NCBI RefSeq assembly: GCF_004358425.1
Contig: NZ_CP037948.1
Location: 1,364,001-1,428,000, forward strand
DNA from: Qipengyuania sediminis
Lineage (GTDB): Bacteria; Pseudomonadota; Alphaproteobacteria; Sphingomonadales; Sphingomonadaceae
Direction of reading: 5' to 3'
Length of the DNA stretch: 64,000 bases
Shown: positions 8,272-16,956 of the stretch, in pieces
Position numbering within the stretch: the first letter of the stretch is position 1
How the letters are laid out: each line of letters begins with the position of its first letter
Program-made: the position numbers and the translations under genes
The notes under the pieces: model-generated
Database searches by the model: none
Seen by the model: only the letters and a program-made list of their open reading frames with translations
Told to the model about the DNA's origin: nothing

Positions 8272-10464
8272 CTACGGCTTACCCCCCATCCGCTTGTAGC
8301 GCGTTTTGCCGAAGCGCGTCTTGCGGGTGCCGGGCTTGCCTTCGTTGCTGCGGCCGACCTGCGGCGCCTTGTGCTCTATCTCGGGCAGGCCAAGCTCGTC
8401 GTTTTCGAGCCGGCGGATCTCGTCGCGCAAGCGCCCAGCTTCCTCGAACTCGAGATTGGCGGCGGCGTTGCGCATCCGCTTTTCGAGGTCCTCGATATAG
8501 CCGCGCAGATTGTGGCCGACGAGGTTGTTGCGCTCCTCGTCGCCTGTCCCGATCAGCACCGAATCCTGGCTCGCGGTATGCGCGACGATATCGGCGATGG
8601 CGCGCTTGATCGTCTGCGGGGTGATGCCGTTCGCTTCGTTGAAGGCGCGCTGTTTCTCGCGGCGGCGATCGGTTTCCGCAATTGCGCGCTCCATGCTGCC
8701 GGTCATGCGGTCGGCATAGAGGATCACCCGCCCCTCCACATTGCGCGCCGCACGGCCGATGGTCTGGATGAGGCTGGTCTCGGAGCGGAGAAAGCCCTCC
8801 TTGTCGGCGTCGAGAATGCAGACGAGGCCGCATTCGGGAATGTCCAATCCTTCGCGCAGCAGATTGATGCCGATCAGCACGTCATAGACGCCAAGGCGCA
8901 GGTCGCGGATCAGCTCGATGCGCTCCAGCGTCTCGACGTCGGAGTGCATGTAGCGGACCTTGAGCCCCGCCTCGTGCATGAACTCGGTCAAATCCTCCGC
9001 CATGCGCTTGGTCAGCGTTGTGACGAGCGTGCGATAGCCGAGCTTCGCCGTCTTGCGGCATTCCTCGATGCAGTCCTGCACCTGGTCCTCGACCGGCTTG
9101 ATCTCGACCGGAGGGTCGATGAGGCCGGTGGGGCGGATTACCTGTTCGGCGAACACGCCCCCCGATTGCTCCATCTCCCACGGGCCGGGCGTGGCGCTGA
9201 CCGCAAAGGTCTGCGGGCGCATCGCGTCCCACTCGTTGAAGCGAAGCGGGCGGTTGTCGATGCAGCTCGGCAGGCGGAAACCGTATTCGGCGAGCGTGAT
9301 CTTTCGCCGGTGGTCGCCGCGCGCCATCGCGCCGATCTGCGGCACGGTCTGGTGGCTTTCATCGACGAACAGCAGCGCGTTCTCGGGCAGATACTCGAAC
9401 AGCGTCGGCGGCGGTTCGCCGGGCAGGCGGCCGGTCAGGAAACGGCTGTAGTTCTCGATCCCGGCGCAGCTTCCGGTGGCAGCGATCATCTCGAGATCGA
9501 AGTTGGTGCGCTGCTCCAGCCGCTGTGCCTCCAGCAGGCGGCCTTCGGCATTGAGTTCCTTGAGCCGCTCCTCCAGCTCGAACTTGATGGCGGCGGCGGC
9601 CTGCTTCATCGTCGGCCCCGGCGTTACATAGTGGCTGTTGGCATAGACGCGCACGCTGGCCAGGCTGGCGCCCTTCTGCCCCGTCAACGGGTCGAACTCG
9701 CTGATCTCCTCGATCTCGTCGCCGAAGAAGCTGATGCGCCAGGCGGTGTCTTCCAGATGGCTCGGATGCAGCTCCAGGCTGTCGCCGCGAACGCGGAAAT
9801 TGCCGCGCTGGAAAGCGGCATCGTTGCGCTTGTACTGCAGCGCGACCAGTTTCCTGATGATCTCGCGCTGATCGACGCTCGTTCCAACCTTCAAATCGAA
9901 GATCATCGCCGAATAGGTCTCGACCGAGCCGATGCCGTAGAGGCAGGACACGGAAGCAACGATAATCACATCGTCCCGTTCTAGCAGAGCGCGGGTCGCC
10001 GAATGGCGCATCCGGTCGATCGCCTCGTTCACCGAGCTTTCCTTCTCGATATAGGTATCTGACCGGGGGACGTAGGCTTCGGGCTGGTAGTAGTCGTAGT
10101 AGCTGACGAAATATTCGACCGCGTTCTCGGGAAAGAAGCTCTTGAACTCGCCATAGAGCTGGGCGGCGAGGATCTTGTTGGGCGCGAGCACCAGCGCTGG
10201 CCGCTGCAACGTCTCGATCACCTTGGCCATGGTGAAGGTCTTGCCGCTGCCCGTGACGCCCAGCAGCACCTGCGTCTGCTCGCCCGCCAGCGCCGCCTCG
10301 GTCAGCTCGTGAATAGCGGTCGGCTGGTCGCCCGCCGGTTCGTATTCGCTGACCAGCCGAAAGCGCCGCCCGCCCATCGATTTTTCCGGCCTCACGGGCT
10401 TGTGCGGGACGAAGGTCTCCGATGTGACGGGCTCTTCCAGCCCTCGGCGGATGACGAGTTCCAT
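8272..10464 (-). CDS. uvrB: UvrABC system protein B (excinuclease helicase subunit)
   Basis: A 730-residue DNA damage-recognition ATPase of nucleotide excision repair that takes over the lesion from UvrA and recruits UvrC. Walker A is GVTGSGKT (69-76), the beta-hairpin block is [12 protein letters not shown] (122-133), the DEAD-type motif is DESHQT, and the C-terminal UVR motif ([17 protein letters not shown]) precedes a basic tail. About 30 residues precede the normal N-terminus. The ATG at 10464 is used because the frame above it has no UvrB-like sequence and overlaps the divergent hydrolase promoter region. Confidence 0.97.
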   Translation of the reverse strand: MELVIRRGLEEPVTSETFVPHKPVRPEKSMGGRRFRLVSEYEPAGDQPTAIHELTEAALAGEQTQVLLGVTGSGKTFTMAKVIETLQRPALVLAPNKILAAQLYGEFKSFFPENAVEYFVSYYDYYQPEAYVPRSDTYIEKESSVNEAIDRMRHSATRALLERDDVIIVASVSCLYGIGSVETYSAMIFDLKVGTSVDQREIIRKLVALQYKRNDAAFQRGNFRVRGDSLELHPSHLEDTAWRISFFGDEIEEISEFDPLTGQKGASLASVRVYANSHYVTPGPTMKQAAAAIKFELEERLKELNAEGRLLEAQRLEQRTNFDLEMIAATGSCAGIENYSRFLTGRLPGEPPPTLFEYLPENALLFVDESHQTVPQIGAMARGDHRRKITLAEYGFRLPSCIDNRPLRFNEWDAMRPQTFAVSATPGPWEMEQSGGVFAEQVIRPTGLIDPPVEIKPVEDQVQDCIEECRKTAKLGYRTLVTTLTKRMAEDLTEFMHEAGLKVRYMHSDVETLERIELIRDLRLGVYDVLIGINLLREGLDIPECGLVCILDADKEGFLRSETSLIQTIGRAARNVEGRVILYADRMTGSMERAIAETDRRREKQRAFNEANGITPQTIKRAIADIVAHTASQDSVLIGTGDEERNNLVGHNLRGYIEDLEKRMRNAAANLEFEEAGRLRDEIRRLENDELGLPEIEHKAPQVGRSNEGKPGTRKTRFGKTRYKRMGGKP

Positions 10465-10556
10465 GCGCGAACATATGGGGCACGGGGGGCGTTGCCGCAA
10501 CGGCCTGAACAAGCACATCCGCTGGCAATCAGTCGCCGGCAAGCTATCTTGGACGG

Positions 10557-11330
10557 ATGGCCGGCTTCCCGCTCTTGCGCACCGCACGCGAATATTGGCA
10601 GGCGAGCGAGGTCGCACGGCGGATCGCCCTGGCGCGCGAGCCGCAGCCGGATGGCGCGCGGGGGCCGCGCCGCGAGCTTTTGATGGGCGAGCTCGGCTAT
10701 CTGATCGAACCCTGGCGCCGCCGCCGCGACAGCTGGAGCCCGCCCCCCGCCAAGCATCCGCGGACGGTCCTCCTGATTCCCGGCTTCGGCGCGCATCCCG
10801 GGCGGATGCGCTATCTTGCGCGGCAACTCGAGGCGGCGGGACACCGCGCCAAGCGCTGGGGCCTCGGCATCAATCTCGGCGCGGCGCGCGATACCATCGA
10901 GCGGCTGGAGGAGCGGCTCTGCGACATTCAAGCGCGCAATGGCGGAGCGCCGGTGCATCTTGTCGGCTGGAGCCTCGGCGGGGTCTTCGCGCGGGAGCTC
11001 GCCAAGCGCCATCCCGACAAGGTCGCCAAGGTTGTCACGCTGGGCGCCCCCTTTTCGGGACACCCGCGCGCCAACAATGGCTGGCGCGCCTACCACCTCA
11101 TCGCCGGGCACCGCGTCGAAGAACCGCCGATCGAAGCGCTCGTGTCCGAGAAGCCGCCGGTCGAGACGGTCGCGCTGTGGAGCCCGCGCGACGGGGTGGT
11201 CCACCCGCGCTCGGCGCGTGGCCGTGCCGGCGAACGCGACCGCGCTGTGGCGCTGCGTTGCACGCACATGGGCTTCGTCCATTCGCGCGAGGGGGTGGAG
11301 GCGGTGCTGCGAGAACTGGACAGCGTTTGA
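10557..11330 (+). CDS. Alpha/beta-fold hydrolase
   Basis: A 257-residue alpha/beta hydrolase. The oxyanion region is [13 protein letters not shown] (about 71-83), the nucleophile elbow GWSLGG holds the catalytic serine (about residue 140), an acidic residue lies in WSPRDGVV and the histidine is in CTHMGFVHS. The closing histidine block resembles lipase/PGAP1-like enzymes. There is no signal peptide, so it is probably cytoplasmic. The substrate is unknown. It is divergent from uvrB and upstream of the Anbu operon. Confidence 0.8.
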   Translation: MAGFPLLRTAREYWQASEVARRIALAREPQPDGARGPRRELLMGELGYLIEPWRRRRDSWSPPPAKHPRTVLLIPGFGAHPGRMRYLARQLEAAGHRAKRWGLGINLGAARDTIERLEERLCDIQARNGGAPVHLVGWSLGGVFARELAKRHPDKVAKVVTLGAPFSGHPRANNGWRAYHLIAGHRVEEPPIEALVSEKPPVETVALWSPRDGVVHPRSARGRAGERDRAVALRCTHMGFVHSREGVEAVLRELDSV

Positions 11331-11371
11331 GCTTGCCCCCATGAATTGGCCCGATTGACAACCGGGGGCAG

Positions 11372-12799
11372 ATGAACGCGGGCGCGACATTTTTCGATGA
11401 GATGCACGGGCCGGACGGCACCGTGCGCGACGCCTATCGCGGCTATCAGGACTGGCTCGAAGAACAGGACGCGAGCTTCCTGCGCCGCAAGAACCGCGAT
11501 GCCGAAGCGATCTTCCGCCGCACAGGCATCACCTTCAACGTCTATGGCGCGGCCGAGGCGGAAGAGCGGCTGATCCCCTTCGACATGGTGCCCCGCATCA
11601 TCACGGCGGCCGAATGGCGGCGGCTGACCCGGGGGATCGAGCAGCGGGTGCGCGCGCTCAATGCCTTCTTGCACGATCTTTACCACCGGCAGGAGATCAT
11701 CCGCGCCGGCCGGGTGCCCGAAGCGCTGTTTCAGGCCAACCCCGCGTGGCTCCCCAACATGGTCGGCTTTACCCCGCCGGGCGGCATTTACACGCATGTC
11801 GTGGGGATCGATCTCGTTCGCACCGGACCCGACGAGTTCTACGTGCTCGAAGACAACGCCCGCACGCCATCGGGCGTCAGCTACATGCTCGAAAACCGCG
11901 AGACCATGATGGCGATGTTTCCCGAGCTGTTCATGCGCGTGGGCGTCGAAAGCGTCTCCAATTATCCGCGCAGGCTCGCCCGCAGCCTCGCCGCCTGCGC
12001 GCCCGCCGCCTGCAAGGGCAAGCCCAATATCGCGGTGCTGACCCCCGGCATCTACAACTCCGCCTTCTTCGAACACGCCTTCCTCGCCGAGCAAATGGGC
12101 GCGGAACTTGTCGAGGGCAGCGATCTGCGCGTCGAAGGCGGGCGCGTCGCCATGCGGACGACAGACGGCTACAAACCGGTCGACGTGCTTTATCGCCGGG
12201 TTGACGACGACTTCCTCGATCCGCTGACGTTCCGGCCCGATAGCGTGCTCGGCGTGCCCGGCATCATGGACGTCTATCGCGCCGGGGGGATTACCATCGC
12301 CAACGCGCCCGGCACGGGCATTGCCGACGACAAGGCGATCTATTCCTTCATGCCCGATATCGTCGAATTCTATACCGGCGAGAAGCCGCTGCTGCCCAAT
12401 GTCGAAACCTATCGTTGCGCCGATCCGGAGACTTTGCGGTTCGTCATCGCGAACCTCAAGGAGCTGGTAGTCAAAGAGGTCCACGGCTCGGGCGGCTACG
12501 GGATGCTGATCGGCCCCGCCGCCAGCCGCGCCGAGCTCGAAACCTTCCGCAAGAAACTGGCCGCGCACCCCGAGAACTACATCGCGCAGCCGACCCTTTC
12601 GCTTTCGACCTGTCCGGTCTTCACCGAAAAGGGCCTCGCCCCGCGCCATGTCGACCTGCGCCCCTTCGTGCTCGTGTCCCCCGATGCGGTGGAGATCGTG
12701 CCCGGCGGTCTTACGCGGGTGGCAATGATCAAGGGATCGCTGGTCGTGAACTCCAGCCAGGGCGGCGGCACCAAGGACACCTGGGTGCTGAAGGACTGA
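11372..12799 (+). CDS. Circularly permuted ATP-grasp protein of the Anbu operon
   Basis: A 475-residue member of the circularly permuted type 2 ATP-grasp family (COG2308/DUF404-DUF407). Recognisable blocks are YVLEDNARTPSGVSYMLENR, VDVLYRRVDDDFLDPL, the glycine-rich VVKEVHGSGGYGMLIGP and the closing SSQGGGTKDTWVL. Such proteins are predicted carboxylate-amine ligases that make or modify peptides. In many bacteria the gene sits beside an alpha-E protein, a transglutaminase and the Anbu peptidase, the arrangement found here. Confidence 0.9.
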   Translation: MNAGATFFDEMHGPDGTVRDAYRGYQDWLEEQDASFLRRKNRDAEAIFRRTGITFNVYGAAEAEERLIPFDMVPRIITAAEWRRLTRGIEQRVRALNAFLHDLYHRQEIIRAGRVPEALFQANPAWLPNMVGFTPPGGIYTHVVGIDLVRTGPDEFYVLEDNARTPSGVSYMLENRETMMAMFPELFMRVGVESVSNYPRRLARSLAACAPAACKGKPNIAVLTPGIYNSAFFEHAFLAEQMGAELVEGSDLRVEGGRVAMRTTDGYKPVDVLYRRVDDDFLDPLTFRPDSVLGVPGIMDVYRAGGITIANAPGTGIADDKAIYSFMPDIVEFYTGEKPLLPNVETYRCADPETLRFVIANLKELVVKEVHGSGGYGMLIGPAASRAELETFRKKLAAHPENYIAQPTLSLSTCPVFTEKGLAPRHVDLRPFVLVSPDAVEIVPGGLTRVAMIKGSLVVNSSQGGGTKDTWVLKD

Positions 12800-12818
12800 T
12801 GATGAGGATGTCTGATCG

Positions 12819-12927
12819 CCCTGGATTGCCGCGGGGCTTGCGGACCCCCGCAACGACGAGGGTCAAAAGAGGGTCAAAACCAGGTTCCCTCGTCATTGCG
12901 AGGCGCGTAGCGCTGAAGCAATCCGGG
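12819..12927. repeat. Inverted REP doublet (REPIN-like) inside the Anbu operon
   Basis: Two related palindromic units face each other. The left one opens with GGATTGC (12823-12829) and closes with CGCAACGACGAGGG. The right one starts CCCTCGTCATTGCG at 12887 and closes with GCAATCC (12918-12924). The TCATTGCGAGG...GAAGCAATCC type is a common interspersed repeat of proteobacterial genomes. Between them is a short direct repeat of GAGGGTCAAAA (12859 and 12869). It occupies most of the 172-bp gap between the ATP-grasp and alpha-E genes. Confidence 0.65.
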
Positions 12928-12971
12928 GGGGCTTGGCATTTCACCATCCCGATCACGCGAGATCCGCAGCC

Positions 12972-13916
12972 ATGCTAGGCCGCACTGCCAATGCGCTGTT
13001 CTGGATGTTCCGCTATCTCGAACGGGTGGACAACACCGCGCGCATGGTCGACGCGGGGCTGCGGATGGCGCTGACTCGCGATCTCGTCACCAGCGAAGAG
13101 GAATGGCGCTCGGTCATCGCCGCCGCCGGCCAGCGCCGGCAATACGAGCGGACGCATGCGAGCTATACCGGCGTCCAGGCCTGGAACTTCATGCTGCGCG
13201 AGCGCGGCAATGACGCCAGCGTCCTCGCCATGTTTGGCCAGGTGCGCGACAATGCCCGCCAGGCGCGCAATGTCGTCACCAGCGAGATCTGGCAGGCGAT
13301 CAACGACAGCTGGATGCAGATTCGTGAACTCTTGGCAAAGCCGGTGGGCGAGCAGCGCGTGGGCGATGTCCTCGCCGTGATCCGCCAGGCGGGGATGCTT
13401 GCGCACGGCGCGATCATCGGCACCATGCCGCGTGACGAAGGCTTCCACTTCGCGCGGACCGGCACCTTCATCGAGCGCGCCGACAATGTCGCGCGGCTGC
13501 TCGACATCAAATATTACCTGCTGCTGCCAAGCCTCAGCTATGTCGGCTCCAGCCTCGACACCGGGCAGTGGGACAGCATCCTGCGCGCGGTTTCAGGCGA
13601 CCGCGCCTATCGCTGGCTCAACAACACGCGGATCGACGCGCGCGGCATCGTGCAATTCCTGATCTTCGACACGCGCTTCCCGCGCAGCCTCGCCTATTGC
13701 CACAATGCGCTGCGCGATCATCTGACCTCGATCGCCCGCATTCATGGTCGCGAGGGGCAAAGCCATGCGCTGATCCGCGAGGCGGCGCAGACCCTCGAGG
13801 AGATCGGACTCGACGGCGTGTTCGAGCGGGGGCTGCACGACTTCCTGCTCGCCTTCCTCGCGCACAATGCGCGGGTGGGCGATGCGATTGCCGCAGACTA
13901 TCGGTTCCTCGCCTGA
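12972..13916 (+). CDS. Alpha-E domain protein of the Anbu operon
   Basis: A 314-residue all-helical protein of the alpha-E family (COG2307). It starts MLGRTANALFWMFRYLERVDNTARM, the family signature, so the ATG at 12972 is preferred to an in-frame ATG at 12933 that lies in the REP element. A second conserved block is FIERADNVARLLDIKYYLLLP. The biochemical role is unknown; alpha-E proteins are consistently linked to circularly permuted ATP-grasp ligases and transglutaminases. Its stop overlaps the transglutaminase start (TGATG). Confidence 0.9.
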   Translation: MLGRTANALFWMFRYLERVDNTARMVDAGLRMALTRDLVTSEEEWRSVIAAAGQRRQYERTHASYTGVQAWNFMLRERGNDASVLAMFGQVRDNARQARNVVTSEIWQAINDSWMQIRELLAKPVGEQRVGDVLAVIRQAGMLAHGAIIGTMPRDEGFHFARTGTFIERADNVARLLDIKYYLLLPSLSYVGSSLDTGQWDSILRAVSGDRAYRWLNNTRIDARGIVQFLIFDTRFPRSLAYCHNALRDHLTSIARIHGREGQSHALIREAAQTLEEIGLDGVFERGLHDFLLAFLAHNARVGDAIAADYRFLA

Positions 13917-14734
13917 TGCGCCTCGCGATCCGCCATACCACGCATTACCGCTTCGCGCAGCCGGTGCTGCACGCCATCCAACGGTTGCGGCTGACCCCAA
14001 AAACGACCCAGGGGCAGGAGATCGTGCACTGGGATATGGCGTTCGCGCATGCGACAAGGCAGTTCGATTACGATGATCAGCATCGCAACCTCACCACGCT
14101 GATCGCGATCGAGCCCGGAGCTGAGGAGGTGACGGTGACCTGTTCGGGTGTCGTCGACACGCATGATTTTGCGGGCGTCATCGGGCGCCATGCGGGCCAT
14201 CTGCCGCTATGGAGCTTCCGCGGGCAGACTCCGCTGACACGGCCTGGCGCGGGCATCCGCGCGCTCGCCCGCGAGTTCCGCAGGGGCGAGCGGCCGTCGC
14301 TCGAGACCCTTCACGCGCTTTCCGCGCGCATTTCAGAACGCATCGAATACGGCGCCGGCGCAACGAGCGTGAACACCGGCGCCGAGGATGCGCTGACGGC
14401 GTGCCGGGGCGTGTGCCAGGATCACGCGCATGTGTTCATCAGCACCGCGCGCGCTCTCGGCGTGCCTGCACGCTATGTCAGCGGCTATTTGATGATGAAC
14501 GACCGGGTGGATCAGGATGCCACTCACGCCTGGGCGGAAGCGCACGTCGAGGATCTCGGCTGGGTGGGCTTCGATGTCTCGAACGGGATCAGCCCGGATC
14601 AACGCTATGTCCGCGTCGCAACCGGACGCGACTACCGCGATGCGGCACCCGTCACTGGCATCAGCACGGGCGCCGCGAGCGAGGTACTGAAGGTCGAGGT
14701 CGCGGTCGAACAGCAGAAGCAGGTGCAGCAGTGA
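13916..14734 (+). CDS. Transglutaminase-like cysteine protease of the Anbu operon
   Basis: A 272-residue protein with an N-terminal bacterial transglutaminase-like region (IRHTTHYRFAQPV) and a core domain with a complete catalytic triad: Cys167 in CRGVCQDHAHVF, His204 in DATHAWAEAHV and Asp220 in VGFDVSNG. Members act as peptidases or amide-forming enzymes. There is no signal peptide, so it is probably cytoplasmic. It overlaps both neighbours by one to four bases, implying coupled translation with the alpha-E protein and Anbu. Confidence 0.9.
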   Translation: MRLAIRHTTHYRFAQPVLHAIQRLRLTPKTTQGQEIVHWDMAFAHATRQFDYDDQHRNLTTLIAIEPGAEEVTVTCSGVVDTHDFAGVIGRHAGHLPLWSFRGQTPLTRPGAGIRALAREFRRGERPSLETLHALSARISERIEYGAGATSVNTGAEDALTACRGVCQDHAHVFISTARALGVPARYVSGYLMMNDRVDQDATHAWAEAHVEDLGWVGFDVSNGISPDQRYVRVATGRDYRDAAPVTGISTGAASEVLKVEVAVEQQKQVQQ

Positions 14735-15513
14735 CCTATTGCGTGGGCATGGTGACGGACAAGGGCCTCGTCCTCATGAGCGACACGCGGACCAACTCCG
14801 GCGTCGATAACGTCAGCGTGTTCCGCAAGATGTTCCGCTGGGAAGTGCCCGGCGAGCGAATTGTCGCGCTGATGACCGCGGGCAATCTCGCGACCACGCA
14901 GGCGGTTGTCAGCCAGCTCGAGGAGCGCACCAAGGTCCCCGACGAACGCCACAATTCCGTGCTTGAAGCGCCGACCATGTTTCAGGTGGCAAGCGAGATC
15001 GGCAGGCTGCTGCGCGCGACCATCGCCGAACGGCAGAACGCCAACGGCCAGCGCGGCCAGGGGCGCTTCACCGCCTCGATCATCGTCGCCGGGCAGATCA
15101 GGGGCATGGAGCCACGCCTGTTCATGATCTATCCCGAAGGCAATTTCATCGAGGCCGGGCTCGACACCCCGTTCTTCCAGATCGGCGAGACCAAATACGG
15201 CCGCCCCATCATTCTGCGCGGATATGACCGGCAGATGAGCATGGAGGATGCGGTCAAGCTCCTCATGGTTTCCTTTGATTCGACGCTAAAGGCCAATCTT
15301 TCGGTCGGATTGCCGCTCGATCTCCTCGTCATCGCGCGCGATGGCTTTGCCGCTACGCACGAGCGTCGGATCGGGCACGAGGACCCCTATTTCCAGGCGA
15401 TATCGAGCAGTTGGGGCGATGCGCTGAGAAACGCGTTCCACTCGCTGCCCGACTACAGCTTCTACCACGAAAGGTCCGATTCCGTAGCGCAAGGCTCCGA
15501 AGCCGAGCATTGA
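14731..15513 (+). CDS. Anbu (proteasome-like Ntn-hydrolase, BPH)
   Basis: A 260-residue proteasome-type peptidase. The GTG at 14731 overlaps the transglutaminase stop (GTGA) and gives MTYCVGMVTDKGLVLMSDTR. Once the initiator Met is removed Thr becomes residue 1, followed by Asp17 and Lys32, the active-site set of HslV-like proteases. The block MTAGNLATTQAVVSQL is typical of Anbu, the 'ancestral beta subunit' homologue that assembles into open rings. A long frame upstream is only the antisense and overlapping shadow of the transglutaminase gene. Substrates of Anbu are not established. Confidence 0.92.
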   Translation: MTYCVGMVTDKGLVLMSDTRTNSGVDNVSVFRKMFRWEVPGERIVALMTAGNLATTQAVVSQLEERTKVPDERHNSVLEAPTMFQVASEIGRLLRATIAERQNANGQRGQGRFTASIIVAGQIRGMEPRLFMIYPEGNFIEAGLDTPFFQIGETKYGRPIILRGYDRQMSMEDAVKLLMVSFDSTLKANLSVGLPLDLLVIARDGFAATHERRIGHEDPYFQAISSSWGDALRNAFHSLPDYSFYHERSDSVAQGSEAEH

Positions 15514-15638
15514 GCGCGTGGCTTTCGCATCCGAAATCGCTGCTTTTCCTGCGCGGGCCTTACGAAGGGCATTAGGGGTTTGCCCTAGGTAGTACGGCTC
15601 TGTTTCGGACAAAACCTAAAGCCTTGTAAACCATAACG

Positions 15639-15665
15639 AGTGCGACATCGAACGAAGGTCGCACT
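15639..15665. promoter_or_regulatory. Inverted repeat over the translation start of the LuxR gene
   Basis: AGTGCGAC (15639-15646) and GTCGCACT (15658-15665) are perfect 8-bp arms around an 11-base spacer that contains GAAGG, the likely ribosome binding site of the gene starting at 15668. As DNA it could be an autoregulatory LuxR operator; as RNA it would present or mask the ribosome binding site. A second short inverted pair, AGGGCA/TGCCCT, lies near 15566-15586. Confidence 0.45.
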
Positions 15666-15667
15666 TG

Positions 15668-16309
15668 ATGCTTCATGGCACCACCATCCACATCGTTGCC
15701 ACCACCAGCGCCGCGCGTGCCGAGCAGGCGCGGTTGTGCTTCGACCTTGGCTATCACGCCGAGATTTACAGCAATGCCGAGGAACTACTGGCGCATCCGC
15801 CCCAGCGCGGGATCGCGCTGGTGGAGGATCTCCCCGAACGCGGCGGGGTGGCCTCGCTGATCGCGGGCATGGCGCGGCGGGGGCTTTGGCTACCTGTCAT
15901 CGCCACGTCGGAGACACCCGAGGCGTGCGCGGTCGTCGCCGCGGTTCGCAAAGGGGCACTCGATTATCTCGAACTGCCGCTCGATCCCGCACGGCTCGCG
16001 CGCACGCTTGCCGCAGTCGAGAAGGAAGCAGCCGAGCTCAGCGCGGCGCAGCACCGCGCGATGGAAGCGCGGATGCGGCTCGCGCAGCTCACCCCACGCG
16101 AACGCGAAGTGCTGGAGTTGCTCGCGAGCGGCGCCAGCAACAAGATGATCGCGCGCGATCTCGAGATCAGCCCGCGCACTGTCGAAATCCATCGCGCAAA
16201 CATGATGACCAAGCTCGATGCGCGGCATTCCGCCGACGCGGTGCGGCTGCACCTGGAGGCCAGCTTTGCGACTAGCGGTGGGACGCGGCTCTCTGGGGTA
16301 GGCGGCTAG
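15668..16309 (+). CDS. FixJ-like LuxR-family regulator with degenerate receiver domain
   Basis: A 213-residue regulator. The C-terminal LuxR/FixJ DNA-binding domain (about 135-200) is canonical: LTPREREVLELLASG, NKMIARDLEISPRTVEIHRAN. The N-terminal domain (about 5-125) is receiver-like, but the acidic pair normally near residue 10 is replaced (IHIVATTSAA) and the phosphoacceptor loop LVEDLPERGG is shortened. Normal phosphorylation is therefore doubtful. No histidine kinase is adjacent, so it is an orphan that may respond to protein or ligand binding. Translation from the TTG at 15665 is possible but the ATG is preferred. Confidence 0.82.
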   Translation: MLHGTTIHIVATTSAARAEQARLCFDLGYHAEIYSNAEELLAHPPQRGIALVEDLPERGGVASLIAGMARRGLWLPVIATSETPEACAVVAAVRKGALDYLELPLDPARLARTLAAVEKEAAELSAAQHRAMEARMRLAQLTPREREVLELLASGASNKMIARDLEISPRTVEIHRANMMTKLDARHSADAVRLHLEASFATSGGTRLSGVGG

Positions 16310-16956
16310 CGGCAGAAGCTGCCGTTGCCGAGCTCGACGTGAAAGTGATCGGCGTGGGCGGCATTGTAGGCGGGGCCGAGCACCGTGCCGAAGCGCTTGC
16401 AGGCGCTGGCGTGCACGGTGCCCAGGAAAGCGCGTTCCTGATCCGATGCGCCGTTCCAGCCTGCCTTGACGCTGATGCGCCGCCCATCTTCCAGCACGAA
16501 GCCGCCGATATCGATCGCCTCCGCGCGCGCATGGGCCGACATCCGCCCGCGCCCCGCCACTGGGCGGCAAGCGTAGCTGCCCATCGTCTCGATCCGCGCC
16601 AGTCCGCTGCCCAGCATCTGGCGGGCCGCGCGGTCGACGCCAAACCGGGCCCAGCCTGCGAAGGCCTGCGCCAAAGGGCAGGCGACGGGACCGAGGCCGC
16701 TGAGCTGAAAAGTGCCGCGGTCCCCCGCCAGCCCGTCAATCCGGACCGCGCCCATCGCCTGGCACCCGGGCGCGTAGATGCGGTCGGGCAAGGCGACAAA
16801 GCGAGCCCCCGAACTATCGAGCGCGGCAAGGCAGCGTGCGGTATCGGCGCCGGGCGCGGGCCGCTGCGCCGGTGGTCGCTGCGGCGTACGCTGCGGCAGC
16901 AGGCTGCACCCGGCGAGCGCGAGCAGGAGACCCGCCGCGGCGAGGGCGCGGGTCAT
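16306..16956 (-). CDS. Extensin-family (M15-like) lipoprotein
   Basis: A 216-residue lipoprotein with signal LAAAGLLLALAGC (lipobox LAGC) followed by a Pro-rich linker. The rest is the bacterial extensin-like C-terminal domain, related to zinc D,D-peptidases of family M15, with candidate zinc ligands in SAHARAEAIDIGG and HADHFHVELG. Cys residues (CPLA, YACRP, ACKRF, FCR) may form disulfides. It is probably attached in the periplasm and may act on peptidoglycan. Its ATG overlaps the putP stop (TGATG), suggesting co-transcription with the symporter. Confidence 0.85.
   Translation of the reverse strand: MTRALAAAGLLLALAGCSLLPQRTPQRPPAQRPAPGADTARCLAALDSSGARFVALPDRIYAPGCQAMGAVRIDGLAGDRGTFQLSGLGPVACPLAQAFAGWARFGVDRAARQMLGSGLARIETMGSYACRPVAGRGRMSAHARAEAIDIGGFVLEDGRRISVKAGWNGASDQERAFLGTVHASACKRFGTVLGPAYNAAHADHFHVELGNGSFCR

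Noticed and set aside
8371-9984. 537-residue plus-strand frame
   Set aside because: Antisense shadow of uvrB, with no recognisable motifs.
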